64,000 bases of DNA from an uncultured Pseudomonadota bacterium (GTDB lineage Bacteria; Pseudomonadota; Gammaproteobacteria; Burkholderiales; SG8-39). The notes beneath the pieces are model-generated. The model worked only from the letters and a program-made list of their open reading frames with translations. It was not told the origin of the DNA and ran no database searches. The position numbers and the translations under genes were made by a program. The stretch covers positions 15,967-79,966 of the forward strand of contig CAIVVS010000269.1 of assembly GCA_903909415.1 (NCBI GenBank). The letters are read 5' to 3'. Positions 53,395-61,795 of the stretch are shown one piece after another (the first letter of the stretch is position 1; every line of letters begins with the position of its first letter).

Positions 53395-53447
53395 GACCCC
53401 GGTCAGTCCGGATTTGACCCCGGTCAGTCCGGATTTGACCCCGGTCA
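53395..53447. repeat. Tandem 21-bp repeat (two full copies plus 11 bases) upstream of nbaC
   Basis: Units 53395-53415 and 53416-53436 are identical, and 53437-53447 starts a third copy. Each unit begins with GACCCCGGTCA, whose GACC and GGTC arms are self-complementary. The 21-base period is two turns of DNA helix, so three half-sites face the same side. It sits 60-110 bases before nbaC and may be an activator or repressor array. Confidence 0.75.
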
Positions 53448-53470
53448 AAGCGGACCTTCGCCGCGCCGGT

Positions 53471-54023
<553 letters not shown>

Positions 54024-54078
54024 TCCCCGGCGGCCCCGCCGCCACCGTCCGCATTTACGCTACCCCCGGGCACGTTCA

Positions 54079-54107
54079 TTGACCCCCGGGGTGGCGGCGC
54101 GTATCGT
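54079..54107 (+). promoter_or_regulatory. Predicted sigma-70 promoter of nbaE
   Basis: TTGACC (54079-54084) and TATCGT (54102-54107) are separated by 17 bases, a good match to a housekeeping promoter. The expected transcription start, around 54114, falls at the beginning of the second copy of the 21-bp element, so a bound repressor there would block initiation. The nbaE start is about 80 bases downstream. Confidence 0.55.
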
Positions 54108-54112
54108 TTCAC

Positions 54113-54133
54113 GAATACGCCGTACCCCCCCTA
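54113..54133. promoter_or_regulatory. 21-bp repeated element, copy 2 (putative operator at nbaE start site)
   Basis: This is identical to 53347-53367 over all 21 bases. It lies 64 bases upstream of the nbaE ATG and directly downstream of the predicted -10 hexamer, a position typical of a repressor operator. The flanks of the two copies diverge quickly, so the conserved block itself is probably the functional unit. Confidence 0.6.
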
Positions 54134-54196
54134 TCTGACCGTCCGCCCGTCCGGCACGCCGCCGGCGAGCGCTTCCCTTCCCGCAGGAGAGCCACC

Positions 54197-55669
54197 ATGA
54201 ATGCCCCCGCCAAGGCCGCCGAGCGCAAGTGCTACATCAACGGCCAGTTCGTCACCAGCAAGAAGCAGTTCGAGAAGCGCAGCCCGGTGGACGGCAGCCT
54301 GGTCGCCACGGTGCACGAGGCCGACAAGGCCATGGTCGACGACGCGGTCAAGGCCGCGCGCGCCGCGCTCAAGGGCCCCTGGGGCAAGATGCCGGTCGCC
54401 CAGCGCATGGCGCTGCTGAAGAAGGTCGCCGACGGCATCGACAAGCGCTTCGACGACTTCGTCGCCGCGGAAATCGCCGACACCGGCAAGCCCTATTCGC
54501 TCGCCAGCCACCTGGACATCCCGCGCGGGGCGGCCAACTTCCGCGTGTTCGCCGACATGGTGCCCTCCTTCGGCATGGATTCGTACTTCCTCGACACCCC
54601 CGACGGCAAGGGCGCGGTGAACTACGCCATGCGCAAGCCGCTGGGCGTCGTCGGCGTGATCGCGCCGTGGAACCTGCCGCTGCTGCTGCTGACCTGGAAA
54701 CTCGCCCCGGCGCTGGCCTGCGGCAACACCATCGTCGCCAAGCCCTCCGAGGAAACCCCGTCGACCGCGACCCTGCTGGCCGAGGTGATGCACGAGGCAG
54801 GTGTCCCCCCGGGCGTGTACAACGTGGTGCACGGCTTCGGCCCGGATTCCGCCGGCGAGTTCATCACCACCCACCCGCACGTGGACGGCGTGACCTTCAC
54901 CGGCGAGTCGGCCACCGGCACCGCGATCATGAAGGCGGTCGCCCCCTGGGTGAAGCCGATTTCCTTCGAACTGGGCGGCAAGAATCCCGGCATCGTGTTC
55001 GCTGACTGCGACTTCGACGCGGCGGTGGCCGGCATGGCCAATGCGATCTTTTCCAACTGCGGGCAGGTGTGCCTCGCGCCGGAGCGGGTCTACATCGAGC
55101 GGCCGATCTTCGACAAGTTCGTCGCCGCGCTCAAGGCCAAGGCCGAAGCGCTGGTGATGGCCGATCCCTACGACAAGGCCTGCACCATGGGCCCCCTGAT
55201 CTCGCAGGTGCACCGCGAGAAGGTGCTGTCCTACTACGCGCTGGCGGTGAAGGAAGGCGCCAAGGTCATCACCGGCGGCGGCGTGACCAAGTTCGGCGAC
55301 GCGCGCGACGGCGGCTCCTATGTGCAGCCGACGCTGTGGACCGGCCTGGCCGAGGACTCGCGCACCGTGAAGGAAGAGATCTTCGGTCCGTGCGCGCACC
55401 TGGCGCCGTTCGACACCGAGGAACAGGCCATCGAGATGGCCAACGACACGGTCTACGGCCTGGCCTCCACCGTCTGGACCACCAACCTGTCGCGCGCGCA
55501 CCGCGTCGGACAGGCCATGCACGTCGGCCTGTCCTGGGTGAACTGCTGGTTCCTGCGCGACCTGCGCACGCCCTTCGGCGGCGCGAAGCTCTCGGGCATC
55601 GGGCGCGAGGGCGGCCTGCACTCGATCAACTTCTACTCCGAGCCGACCAACGTCTGCATCAAGCTCTGA
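54197..55669 (+). CDS. nbaE: 2-aminomuconate 6-semialdehyde dehydrogenase
   Basis: The protein has 490 residues of the ALDH superfamily. It shows GVIAPWNLPLLLLTWKLAPALACGN, catalytic Glu in FELGGKNPGIVF, and catalytic Cys in NCGQVCLAPERVY. It oxidises 2-aminomuconate semialdehyde to 2-aminomuconate, which competes with spontaneous cyclisation to picolinate. Assignment to NbaE/AmnC rests on the adjacent 3-HAO, deaminase and ACMS decarboxylase genes. AGGAGAG precedes the ATG. It probably has its own promoter (54079-54107). Confidence 0.92.
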   Translation: MNAPAKAAERKCYINGQFVTSKKQFEKRSPVDGSLVATVHEADKAMVDDAVKAARAALKGPWGKMPVAQRMALLKKVADGIDKRFDDFVAAEIADTGKPYSLASHLDIPRGAANFRVFADMVPSFGMDSYFLDTPDGKGAVNYAMRKPLGVVGVIAPWNLPLLLLTWKLAPALACGNTIVAKPSEETPSTATLLAEVMHEAGVPPGVYNVVHGFGPDSAGEFITTHPHVDGVTFTGESATGTAIMKAVAPWVKPISFELGGKNPGIVFADCDFDAAVAGMANAIFSNCGQVCLAPERVYIERPIFDKFVAALKAKAEALVMADPYDKACTMGPLISQVHREKVLSYYALAVKEGAKVITGGGVTKFGDARDGGSYVQPTLWTGLAEDSRTVKEEIFGPCAHLAPFDTEEQAIEMANDTVYGLASTVWTTNLSRAHRVGQAMHVGLSWVNCWFLRDLRTPFGGAKLSGIGREGGLHSINFYSEPTNVCIKL

Positions 55670-55684
55670 TCCGGGATAAAGAAC

Positions 55685-56104
55685 ATGACTGAGAACGCCA
55701 AGGTCCTCGAGGGCCGCGCCAAGCCGCTGGGCAAGTACCCGCACTTCCGCCGCGTCGGCGACTGGATCTTCGTGTCCGGCACCAGCTCGCGCCAGCCCGA
55801 CAACAGCTTCATCGGCGCCACCACCGGGCCGGACGGCAAGGTGGTGTTCGACATCCGCGCGCAGACCCGCGCGGTGATCGAGAACATCCGCGCCACGCTC
55901 AAGAGCGCGGGCGCGGACCTGTCCGACTGCGTGGAGCTGACCAGCTACCTGGTCGACATGAAGGACTTCGCCGGCTACAACGAGGCCTACGCCGAGTACT
56001 TCGACTACAACGGACCGGCGCGCACCACGGTCGCGGTGCACCAGCTGCCGCACCCGAACATCATCATCGAGATCAAGGTCGTGGCCTTCAAGCCGCAGGG
56101 CTGA
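55685..56104 (+). CDS. nbaF: 2-aminomuconate deaminase (RidA/YjgF family)
   Basis: The protein has 139 residues. RidA-fold features include [53 protein letters not shown] and the conserved Arg in [25 protein letters not shown]. NbaF/AmnD members hydrolyse 2-aminomuconate to 4-oxalocrotonate and ammonia. It follows nbaE by 15 bases. Its product is the substrate of the decarboxylase encoded in the opposite arm (42597-43379). Confidence 0.92.
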   Translation: MTENAKVLEGRAKPLGKYPHFRRVGDWIFVSGTSSRQPDNSFIGATTGPDGKVVFDIRAQTRAVIENIRATLKSAGADLSDCVELTSYLVDMKDFAGYNEAYAEYFDYNGPARTTVAVHQLPHPNIIIEIKVVAFKPQG

Positions 56105-56111
56105 CGCCGAC

Positions 56112-57074
56112 ATGACATCCGCCGCCCGCCTGCTCGCGCTCGTGCTGTTCGCCGCCACGCAGGCGGCGGCCCAGACCTGGCCCGCCAAGCCGATCCGCGT
56201 GGTGATTCCCTACGCCGCGGGCGGCGCGGGCGACATCACCTTCCGCAGCGTCGCCCCCGCGATGGAAGCAAAGCTCGGGCAGCGATTTGTGGTGGACAAC
56301 AAGGCCGGTGCCTCCGGCAACATCGGCGCCGCCGACGTTGCGCGCGCCGCGCCGGACGGCCATACGCTACTGCTGGGCGCGACCAACAACTTCGTCACCA
56401 ACCAGTTCCTGTACCGGAACATCGGCTTCGACCCGGTGGACGCCTTTGCCCCGATCACCATGATCAGCAACGCGCCCACGGTGGTGACTGTCTATCCCGG
56501 CCTGCCGGTGAAGACGCTGGCCGACCTGGTCGCGCTCGCCAAGGCCCAGCCCGGCAAACTGAACTTCGGCTCGCCGGGCACCGGCACGGCGGCGCACCTG
56601 GCCGCAGAGTGGTTCTCGCAACTGGCCGGCGTGCAGATGGTGCACGTGCCGTTCAAGGGGTCGCCCCCGGCGGTGCAGGCGCTGATGGCCAACGAGATCC
56701 AGGTCTACTTCACGCCGCTGTCGGTGATCAGCGGTCAAGTCGCCGCCGGCAAGGCTGTGGCCATCGCGGTCGCATCCCCCGCGCGGCTGGAGGCCCTGCC
56801 CGCCGTGCCCACCACGGCGGAGTCGAAGATGCCCGCGCTGATCACCGGCAACTGGTGGGGCCTGGTCGCGCCCAAGGGAACCGACGCGAAGATCACCGAC
56901 CGGCTGGCCGCCGAAGTGAAGCTGGCGCTGGCCGATCCGGCCCTGCGCAAGCGCTACGCGGAACTCGGCCTGATCCCCGGCGGCATGCCGCCGCAGGAAT
57001 TCGCGGCCTCGCTGCGCAGCGAGGCGGTACGCTGGAAGAAGATCATCGAGGATGCCAAGGTCAGCGCGGAATGA
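56112..57074 (+). CDS. Bug-family (TctC-like) periplasmic solute receptor 1
   Basis: The protein has 320 residues. A Sec signal peptide (MTSAARLLALVLFAATQAAAQ) precedes WPAKPIRVVIPYAAGGAGD, the anion-binding start of Bug receptors; LNFGSPGTGTAAHLAAEWF and VHVPFKGSPPAVQAL are also typical. Bug proteins bind organic or aromatic acids or amides for tripartite tricarboxylate transporters or signalling. No tctA or tctB gene is in view. It starts 7 bases after nbaF and is cotranscribed. Confidence 0.92.
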   Translation: MTSAARLLALVLFAATQAAAQTWPAKPIRVVIPYAAGGAGDITFRSVAPAMEAKLGQRFVVDNKAGASGNIGAADVARAAPDGHTLLLGATNNFVTNQFLYRNIGFDPVDAFAPITMISNAPTVVTVYPGLPVKTLADLVALAKAQPGKLNFGSPGTGTAAHLAAEWFSQLAGVQMVHVPFKGSPPAVQALMANEIQVYFTPLSVISGQVAAGKAVAIAVASPARLEALPAVPTTAESKMPALITGNWWGLVAPKGTDAKITDRLAAEVKLALADPALRKRYAELGLIPGGMPPQEFAASLRSEAVRWKKIIEDAKVSAE

Positions 57075-57103
57075 GGCGCGCCACCGTCGAAACAAGGAAG
57101 AAT

Positions 57104-58081
57104 ATGCGTAAGTCGCTGTTTTCAGTGATCATTTTTGTCGTGCCGCTAGGCGCGTTCGCCATGGCCGGCATGGCCCAGGCCCAGTACCCCACCAAGCCGA
57201 TACGCCTGGTCGTGCCGGCCACCGCTGGCGACGGCTCCGACGTGCTCGGCCGGCTGGTCGGCCGGCACCTGGGCGAGGCGCTGGGCCAGTCGGTGGTGAT
57301 CGAGAACCGCCCGGGCGCCGGCGGCAGCATCGCTGGCGCCGCGGTCACGACCTCAGCGCCCGACGGCTACACCCTGATGCTGGCCAACGGCAGCTCGCAC
57401 AGCGTGACGCCCGCGCTCTACCCCAAGCTGCCCTACGACTCGATGCGCGACTTCGCGCCGGTGAGCCTGCTGGCGGTGTCGCCCAACCTGCTGGTGGTGC
57501 ATCCCTCGGTGCCCGCGGCCAACATCGGCGAGTTCCTGGCCTATGCCCGCGCCAACCCCGGCAAGCTGAACATCGCCGCCGCCGGAAACGGCAGCCTGTC
57601 CCACCTGTCGGTGGAACTGTTCCGCAGCATGGCGAAGATCGACATCGTCAACGTCGGCTACAAGGGCGCGGCGCCGGCGCTGAACGACCTGGTCGCGGGC
57701 CAGGTGTCGGCGGTGATCATCAACATCCCCTCGACGCTCGCGCTGGTGCAGGCCGGCAAGCTGCGCGCGCTGGCCGTGACCAGCGCGAAACGCACCTCCC
57801 TGCTGCCCGACCTGCCGACACTGTCCGAAGCGGGCCTGTCCGGCTACGACACCATCGCCTGGTTCGGCCTGGCCGCGCCAGCGAAGACGCCCGATGACGT
57901 GATTCGCAAGCTGAATGCCGAAACCGTCAAGGTGATGGCGCGACCCGACGTGCGGGAATCGCTGGTGCGCCTGGGCGCGGAGGCATCGACCAACACGCCG
58001 GAACAGTTCGCCGGCTTCATGCGTACCGAACTGGCGAAGTATTCGAAGATCATCAAGGACGCCGGCATCAAGGTTGAGTGA
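57104..58081 (+). CDS. Bug-family (TctC-like) periplasmic solute receptor 2
   Basis: The protein has 325 residues from ATG 57104, chosen for its AAGGAAG ribosome site; ATG 57071 overlaps the previous stop and is a weaker choice. A signal peptide ending MAQAQ precedes YPTKPIRLVVPATAGDGSD, and LNIAAAGNGSLSHLSVELF and VGYKGAAPALNDL complete the Bug pattern. Its binding-loop residues differ from receptor 1 (DGSD in place of GAGD), so a different ligand is possible. Confidence 0.92.
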   Translation: MRKSLFSVIIFVVPLGAFAMAGMAQAQYPTKPIRLVVPATAGDGSDVLGRLVGRHLGEALGQSVVIENRPGAGGSIAGAAVTTSAPDGYTLMLANGSSHSVTPALYPKLPYDSMRDFAPVSLLAVSPNLLVVHPSVPAANIGEFLAYARANPGKLNIAAAGNGSLSHLSVELFRSMAKIDIVNVGYKGAAPALNDLVAGQVSAVIINIPSTLALVQAGKLRALAVTSAKRTSLLPDLPTLSEAGLSGYDTIAWFGLAAPAKTPDDVIRKLNAETVKVMARPDVRESLVRLGAEASTNTPEQFAGFMRTELAKYSKIIKDAGIKVE

Positions 58082-58648
<567 letters not shown>

Positions 58649-58688
58649 GCCGGCACGCCCCTGCACTGCCAACGCCGGAGCAAGCCCC

Positions 58689-59579
58689 ATGCTGCGAACC
58701 CGACTCGGTGACGCCGAGGTCATCCGCATCGCCGACATGGAGGTGTACCGCACCACCACGGCCAAGACCATGCCGGGCGTCACGCCCGGACTGCTCGCCG
58801 CGCAGGCGAAGCTGCTGGGGCCGCAGTTCATCGACCCGGCGACGAACGAGATCCTGCTCAGCTTCCACAGCTACCTGATCCGGCGCGCTGGCAGGATCGT
58901 GCTGGTGGACGCCTGCCTGGGCGCGGACAAGGAGCGCCCCACCCGCCCGTTCTGGCACCGGCTGAAGGGCGACTTCCTCGAACAGCTGGCGCGCATCGGC
59001 GTGCGGCCCGAGGACGTGGACGCGGTGATGTGCACCCACCTGCATGCGGACCACGTCGGCTGGAACACTCGGCTGGTCAACGGCAAATGGGTGCCGACCT
59101 TCCCGAACGCGCGCTACATCATGGCGGAAGCCGAATACCGGCACTGGGAGTCGCACTACAAGACCACCGGGCCGACGCTCAACCACGGATCGTTTGCCGA
59201 CAGCGTGCTGCCGGTGGTGGATTCGGGCCAGGCCGAGCTGGTGTCCATGGACCACCGCGTGGACGCCGGCATCCACCTGGAAGCCGCACCCGGCCACACG
59301 CCCGGCTCGGTGCTGATCCACGTCGAGGACCAGGGCCAGCACGGCGTCATGACCGGCGACCTGATCCACCATCCGCTGCAGCTGGCCTGCCCCGACGTGC
59401 AGACCACGTTCTGCGAGGACCCGCCCGCCTCGGCTCGCACCCGCATGGCGCTGTGCGAGCGCTACGCCGACACCGGCAGCCGCATCTACACCGCACATTT
59501 CCCGGCGCCATCGTCCGGCCGCATCCTGCGCGACGGCAAGGCGTTCCGCTTCGGTTTCGACCACTGTGAATCGTGCTGA
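58689..59579 (+). CDS. Metallo-beta-lactamase-fold hydrolase
   Basis: The protein has 296 residues from ATG 58689. The zinc motif HLHADH (His117, His119, Asp121, His122) is followed by a further His in APGHTPGSV, an Asp in MTGDLIHHPLQ and a C-terminal AHFPAP. This set predicts a dinuclear hydrolase of the lactonase/AttM-like type. It has no signal peptide. Encoded between the second dioxygenase and ACMS decarboxylase, it may open a lactone or amide to make the ring-cleavage substrate; this is inference. Confidence 0.85.
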   Translation: MLRTRLGDAEVIRIADMEVYRTTTAKTMPGVTPGLLAAQAKLLGPQFIDPATNEILLSFHSYLIRRAGRIVLVDACLGADKERPTRPFWHRLKGDFLEQLARIGVRPEDVDAVMCTHLHADHVGWNTRLVNGKWVPTFPNARYIMAEAEYRHWESHYKTTGPTLNHGSFADSVLPVVDSGQAELVSMDHRVDAGIHLEAAPGHTPGSVLIHVEDQGQHGVMTGDLIHHPLQLACPDVQTTFCEDPPASARTRMALCERYADTGSRIYTAHFPAPSSGRILRDGKAFRFGFDHCESC

Positions 59580-59597
59580 TTCCCGGTGTTTGAAATA

Positions 59598-59603
59598 TAT
59601 AAT
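59598..59603 (+). promoter_or_regulatory. Consensus -10 element before the ACMS decarboxylase gene
   Basis: TATAAT, a perfect -10 hexamer, lies within a short A/T-rich stretch (about 59590-59610) that stands out from its surroundings. The -35 position is poor. It suggests that nbaD also has its own promoter inside the plus arm. Confidence 0.4.
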
Positions 59604-59627
59604 TAAATCAGCCACTTAAGGTGTTTT
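59601..59627. promoter_or_regulatory. AT-rich element, copy B (matches 39516-39542)
   Basis: This 27-base segment matches 39516-39542 at 23 positions and overlaps the -10 element and the ribosome site (AAGGTG) of nbaD. The inverted repeat seen in copy A is imperfect here (AAATCA against TGTTTT). The orientation relative to the downstream gene is opposite in the two copies. Confidence 0.35.
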
Positions 59628-59631
59628 GACC

Positions 59632-60636
59632 ATGATCGTGGACATGCATACCCATTTCTTCCCAGAGACCTGGCCGGACCTGGCCGAGCGCTTCGGCACC
59701 CCCGACTGGCCGTGGATGAAGCACCTGGGCGACGGCAAGGCCATGGTGATGGTCGGCAAGAAGGAGTTCCGCCCGATCTACGCCGCCTGCTGGGACATGG
59801 ACGTGCGCCTGGCCGAGATGGACCGCGACGGCGTGGACCGCCAGCTGATGTGCTCCACGCCGGTGCTGTTCGGCTACACCCGGCCGGTGGCGCATGCGCT
59901 GGAGTGCGCCCGCATCTTCAACGACGCGGCGCTGGAGATGTGCGCCAAACCGACGGGAAAGAACGCCGGTCGCATCCAGGCGCTGGCCCAGGTGCCGCTG
60001 CAGGACACCGACGCCGCCTGCCGCGAACTGGAGCGCGCGATGGCCTCGGGCCATGTCGGCGTGCAGATCGGCAACCACGTCGGCGACCGCGACCTGGACG
60101 ACGCGCAGCTGGTGACCTTCCTCGCGCACTGCGCCGCGATCGGCGCGCCGGTGCTGGTGCACCCCTGGGACATGCTGGGCGGCGTGCGCACCGCCAAGCA
60201 CATGATGGGCTGGACCGTGTCCATGCCGGCCGAGACGCAGTTGTCCATCGTTGCCATGATCCTGGGCGGCGCGTTCGACAAGCTGCCGCGCAGCCTGAAG
60301 ATCTGCTTCGCCCACGGCGGCGGCAGCTTCGCGCTGACGCTGGGGCGGCTGGAGAACGCCTGGCACAACCGCGACATCGCGCGCGGCGTGTCCGAGCATC
60401 CGCCGTCGCACTACTGCGACCGTTTCAGCGTGGACACCGCAGTGTTCGATGACCGCGCCTTGCGCCTGCTGACCGAAGTCATCGGCGAGGACCGCGTGAT
60501 GAACGGATCGGACTACCCGTTCCCGCTGGGAGAACTCAGCATCGGCAAGCTGGTGCGCGGCAGCCGCTTCCATACCGACGCGCAGAAGCAGAAGATGCTC
60601 GGCGGCAATGCGGCGGCGTTCTTCGGGCTGGGCTGA
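59632..60636 (+). CDS. nbaD: 2-amino-3-carboxymuconate-6-semialdehyde decarboxylase (ACMSD)
   Basis: The protein has 334 residues from ATG 59632, preceded by AAGGTG; an in-frame TTG six bases earlier is less likely. The amidohydrolase fold has the metal ligands His6, His8, His177 and Asp294 and the catalytic His228, the last three at the numbers known for the Pseudomonas enzyme. MHTHFFPETWP and NGSDYPFPLGE are diagnostic. It decarboxylates the NbaC product to 2-aminomuconate semialdehyde for NbaE. Confidence 0.95.
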   Translation: MIVDMHTHFFPETWPDLAERFGTPDWPWMKHLGDGKAMVMVGKKEFRPIYAACWDMDVRLAEMDRDGVDRQLMCSTPVLFGYTRPVAHALECARIFNDAALEMCAKPTGKNAGRIQALAQVPLQDTDAACRELERAMASGHVGVQIGNHVGDRDLDDAQLVTFLAHCAAIGAPVLVHPWDMLGGVRTAKHMMGWTVSMPAETQLSIVAMILGGAFDKLPRSLKICFAHGGGSFALTLGRLENAWHNRDIARGVSEHPPSHYCDRFSVDTAVFDDRALRLLTEVIGEDRVMNGSDYPFPLGELSIGKLVRGSRFHTDAQKQKMLGGNAAAFFGLG

Positions 60637-60637
60637 C

Positions 60638-60678
60638 GCGGGCTCCCCAAGCCCGCTTTGTCGGCCCGGCGCCGGGCC
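60638..60678 (+). terminator. Probable terminator with a second palindrome after nbaD
   Basis: Seven-base arms GCGGGCT and AGCCCGC (60638-60644, 60650-60656) around a 5-base loop are followed by TTTG, beginning 2 bases after the nbaD stop. A perfect 16-base palindrome (60663-60678) follows. The T-run is short, so termination may be partial. The next gene starts at 60802 after a 123-base gap. Confidence 0.5.
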
Positions 60679-60801
60679 TGCTTCGAATCGGCGCCTGAAC
60701 GAAGTCACGGCCTGCCGCAATTGCTGGGCTGCAGGATTGCCGGTACCGGTTGGCTCCTGTAAGTTCTCCGAATTCATTTGCGAAACGCAAGGAGCGGGAA
60801 C

Positions 60802-61785
60802 ATGGTGCCAAGGCTGGTTCGTTCGATCGTCGCGCTGGCGCTGCTTGCCGGCCTGCCGTGCACTGCGGGCCTCGCGCAGGCGCAGGCCTGGCCCAGCCGA
60901 CCGATCCGCTTCGTCGTCGCCTATCCTCCCGGCGGCGGCAGTGACCTCACCGCGCGCCTGGTCGCGCCCAAGCTGGCTGAGCGGCTGAATGCCACCGTGG
61001 TGGTGGAGAACCGCGTCGGTGGTGCCGGCATCATCGGCATGGATTCGATCGCCAAGGCGCCACCCGATGGCTACACCATAGGCTGGGGCCAGTCCGGCCT
61101 GCTGACCATCAACGTGGTGCTGCAGCCCAACCTGCCCTACAAGCCGCTGCAGGACCTGACCTTCATCAGCCAGGGCGTGCGCAACCACCTGATCCTGGTC
61201 GCCCACCCTTCCCTGCCGGCGAAGAACTTCCGCGAACTGCAGGCGCTGGCCCGCGCCAACCCCGGCAAGTACAGCTATGGCTCCACCGGCAACGCCACCG
61301 CCCACCACCTCGCGGGCGTGCTGCTCACCTCCAGCGCAGGCATCGAGCTGGTGCACGTGCCCTACAAGGGCTCCAGCCCGGCGGCCAACGACCTGATGGG
61401 CGGGCAGATCCCGCTGGCCATCATCGACGTCGCATCCACCTCGAACCTGCTCAAGGCCGGCAAGCTGCGCGCCATCGGCACGCTGGGCCCGGAGCGCTCG
61501 CAGCTCACCCCGGACGTCCCCACCATCGCCGAGTCCGGCCTGCCCGGCTTCGAGGCGCAGAGCTGGTACGGCCTGGTCGGACCGGCAAAGATTCCCGCCG
61601 ACATCGTGACCCGCCTCAACACGCAGTTCGTCGCCATCCTGGAAAGCGCCGACACCCGCGAGCGCTTCCTCGCCGCCGGCGTGGAAGCCAGCCCCTCGAC
61701 GCCGGAACAGTTCGCCGGCGTGGTGCGCGCCGAGATCGCGCGGTGGACCAAGGTGGTACGCGACGCGAAGATCACATCGGAATGA
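60802..61785 (+). CDS. Bug-family (TctC-like) periplasmic solute receptor 3
   Basis: The protein has 327 residues from ATG 60802, preceded by AAGGAGCGG. The signal peptide MVPRLVRSIVALALLAGLP (cleavage near AQAQA) precedes WPSRPIRFVVAYPPGGGSD, then YSYGSTGNATAHHLAGVLL and VHVPYKGSSPAANDL. It lies immediately upstream of the second molybdenum hydroxylase gene (10-base gap), so it may bind the substrate of that enzyme. Confidence 0.92.
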   Translation: MVPRLVRSIVALALLAGLPCTAGLAQAQAWPSRPIRFVVAYPPGGGSDLTARLVAPKLAERLNATVVVENRVGGAGIIGMDSIAKAPPDGYTIGWGQSGLLTINVVLQPNLPYKPLQDLTFISQGVRNHLILVAHPSLPAKNFRELQALARANPGKYSYGSTGNATAHHLAGVLLTSSAGIELVHVPYKGSSPAANDLMGGQIPLAIIDVASTSNLLKAGKLRAIGTLGPERSQLTPDVPTIAESGLPGFEAQSWYGLVGPAKIPADIVTRLNTQFVAILESADTRERFLAAGVEASPSTPEQFAGVVRAEIARWTKVVRDAKITSE

Positions 61786-61795
61786 GCCACGCCCG

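Noticed and set aside
53395..53447. Possible CRISPR-like repeats
   Set aside because: The units are directly adjacent without spacers and no cas genes are present.
54131..56188. 685-codon minus-strand frame opposite nbaE and nbaF
   Set aside because: It mirrors the codon bias of the real genes and shows no domain; it is a shadow frame.
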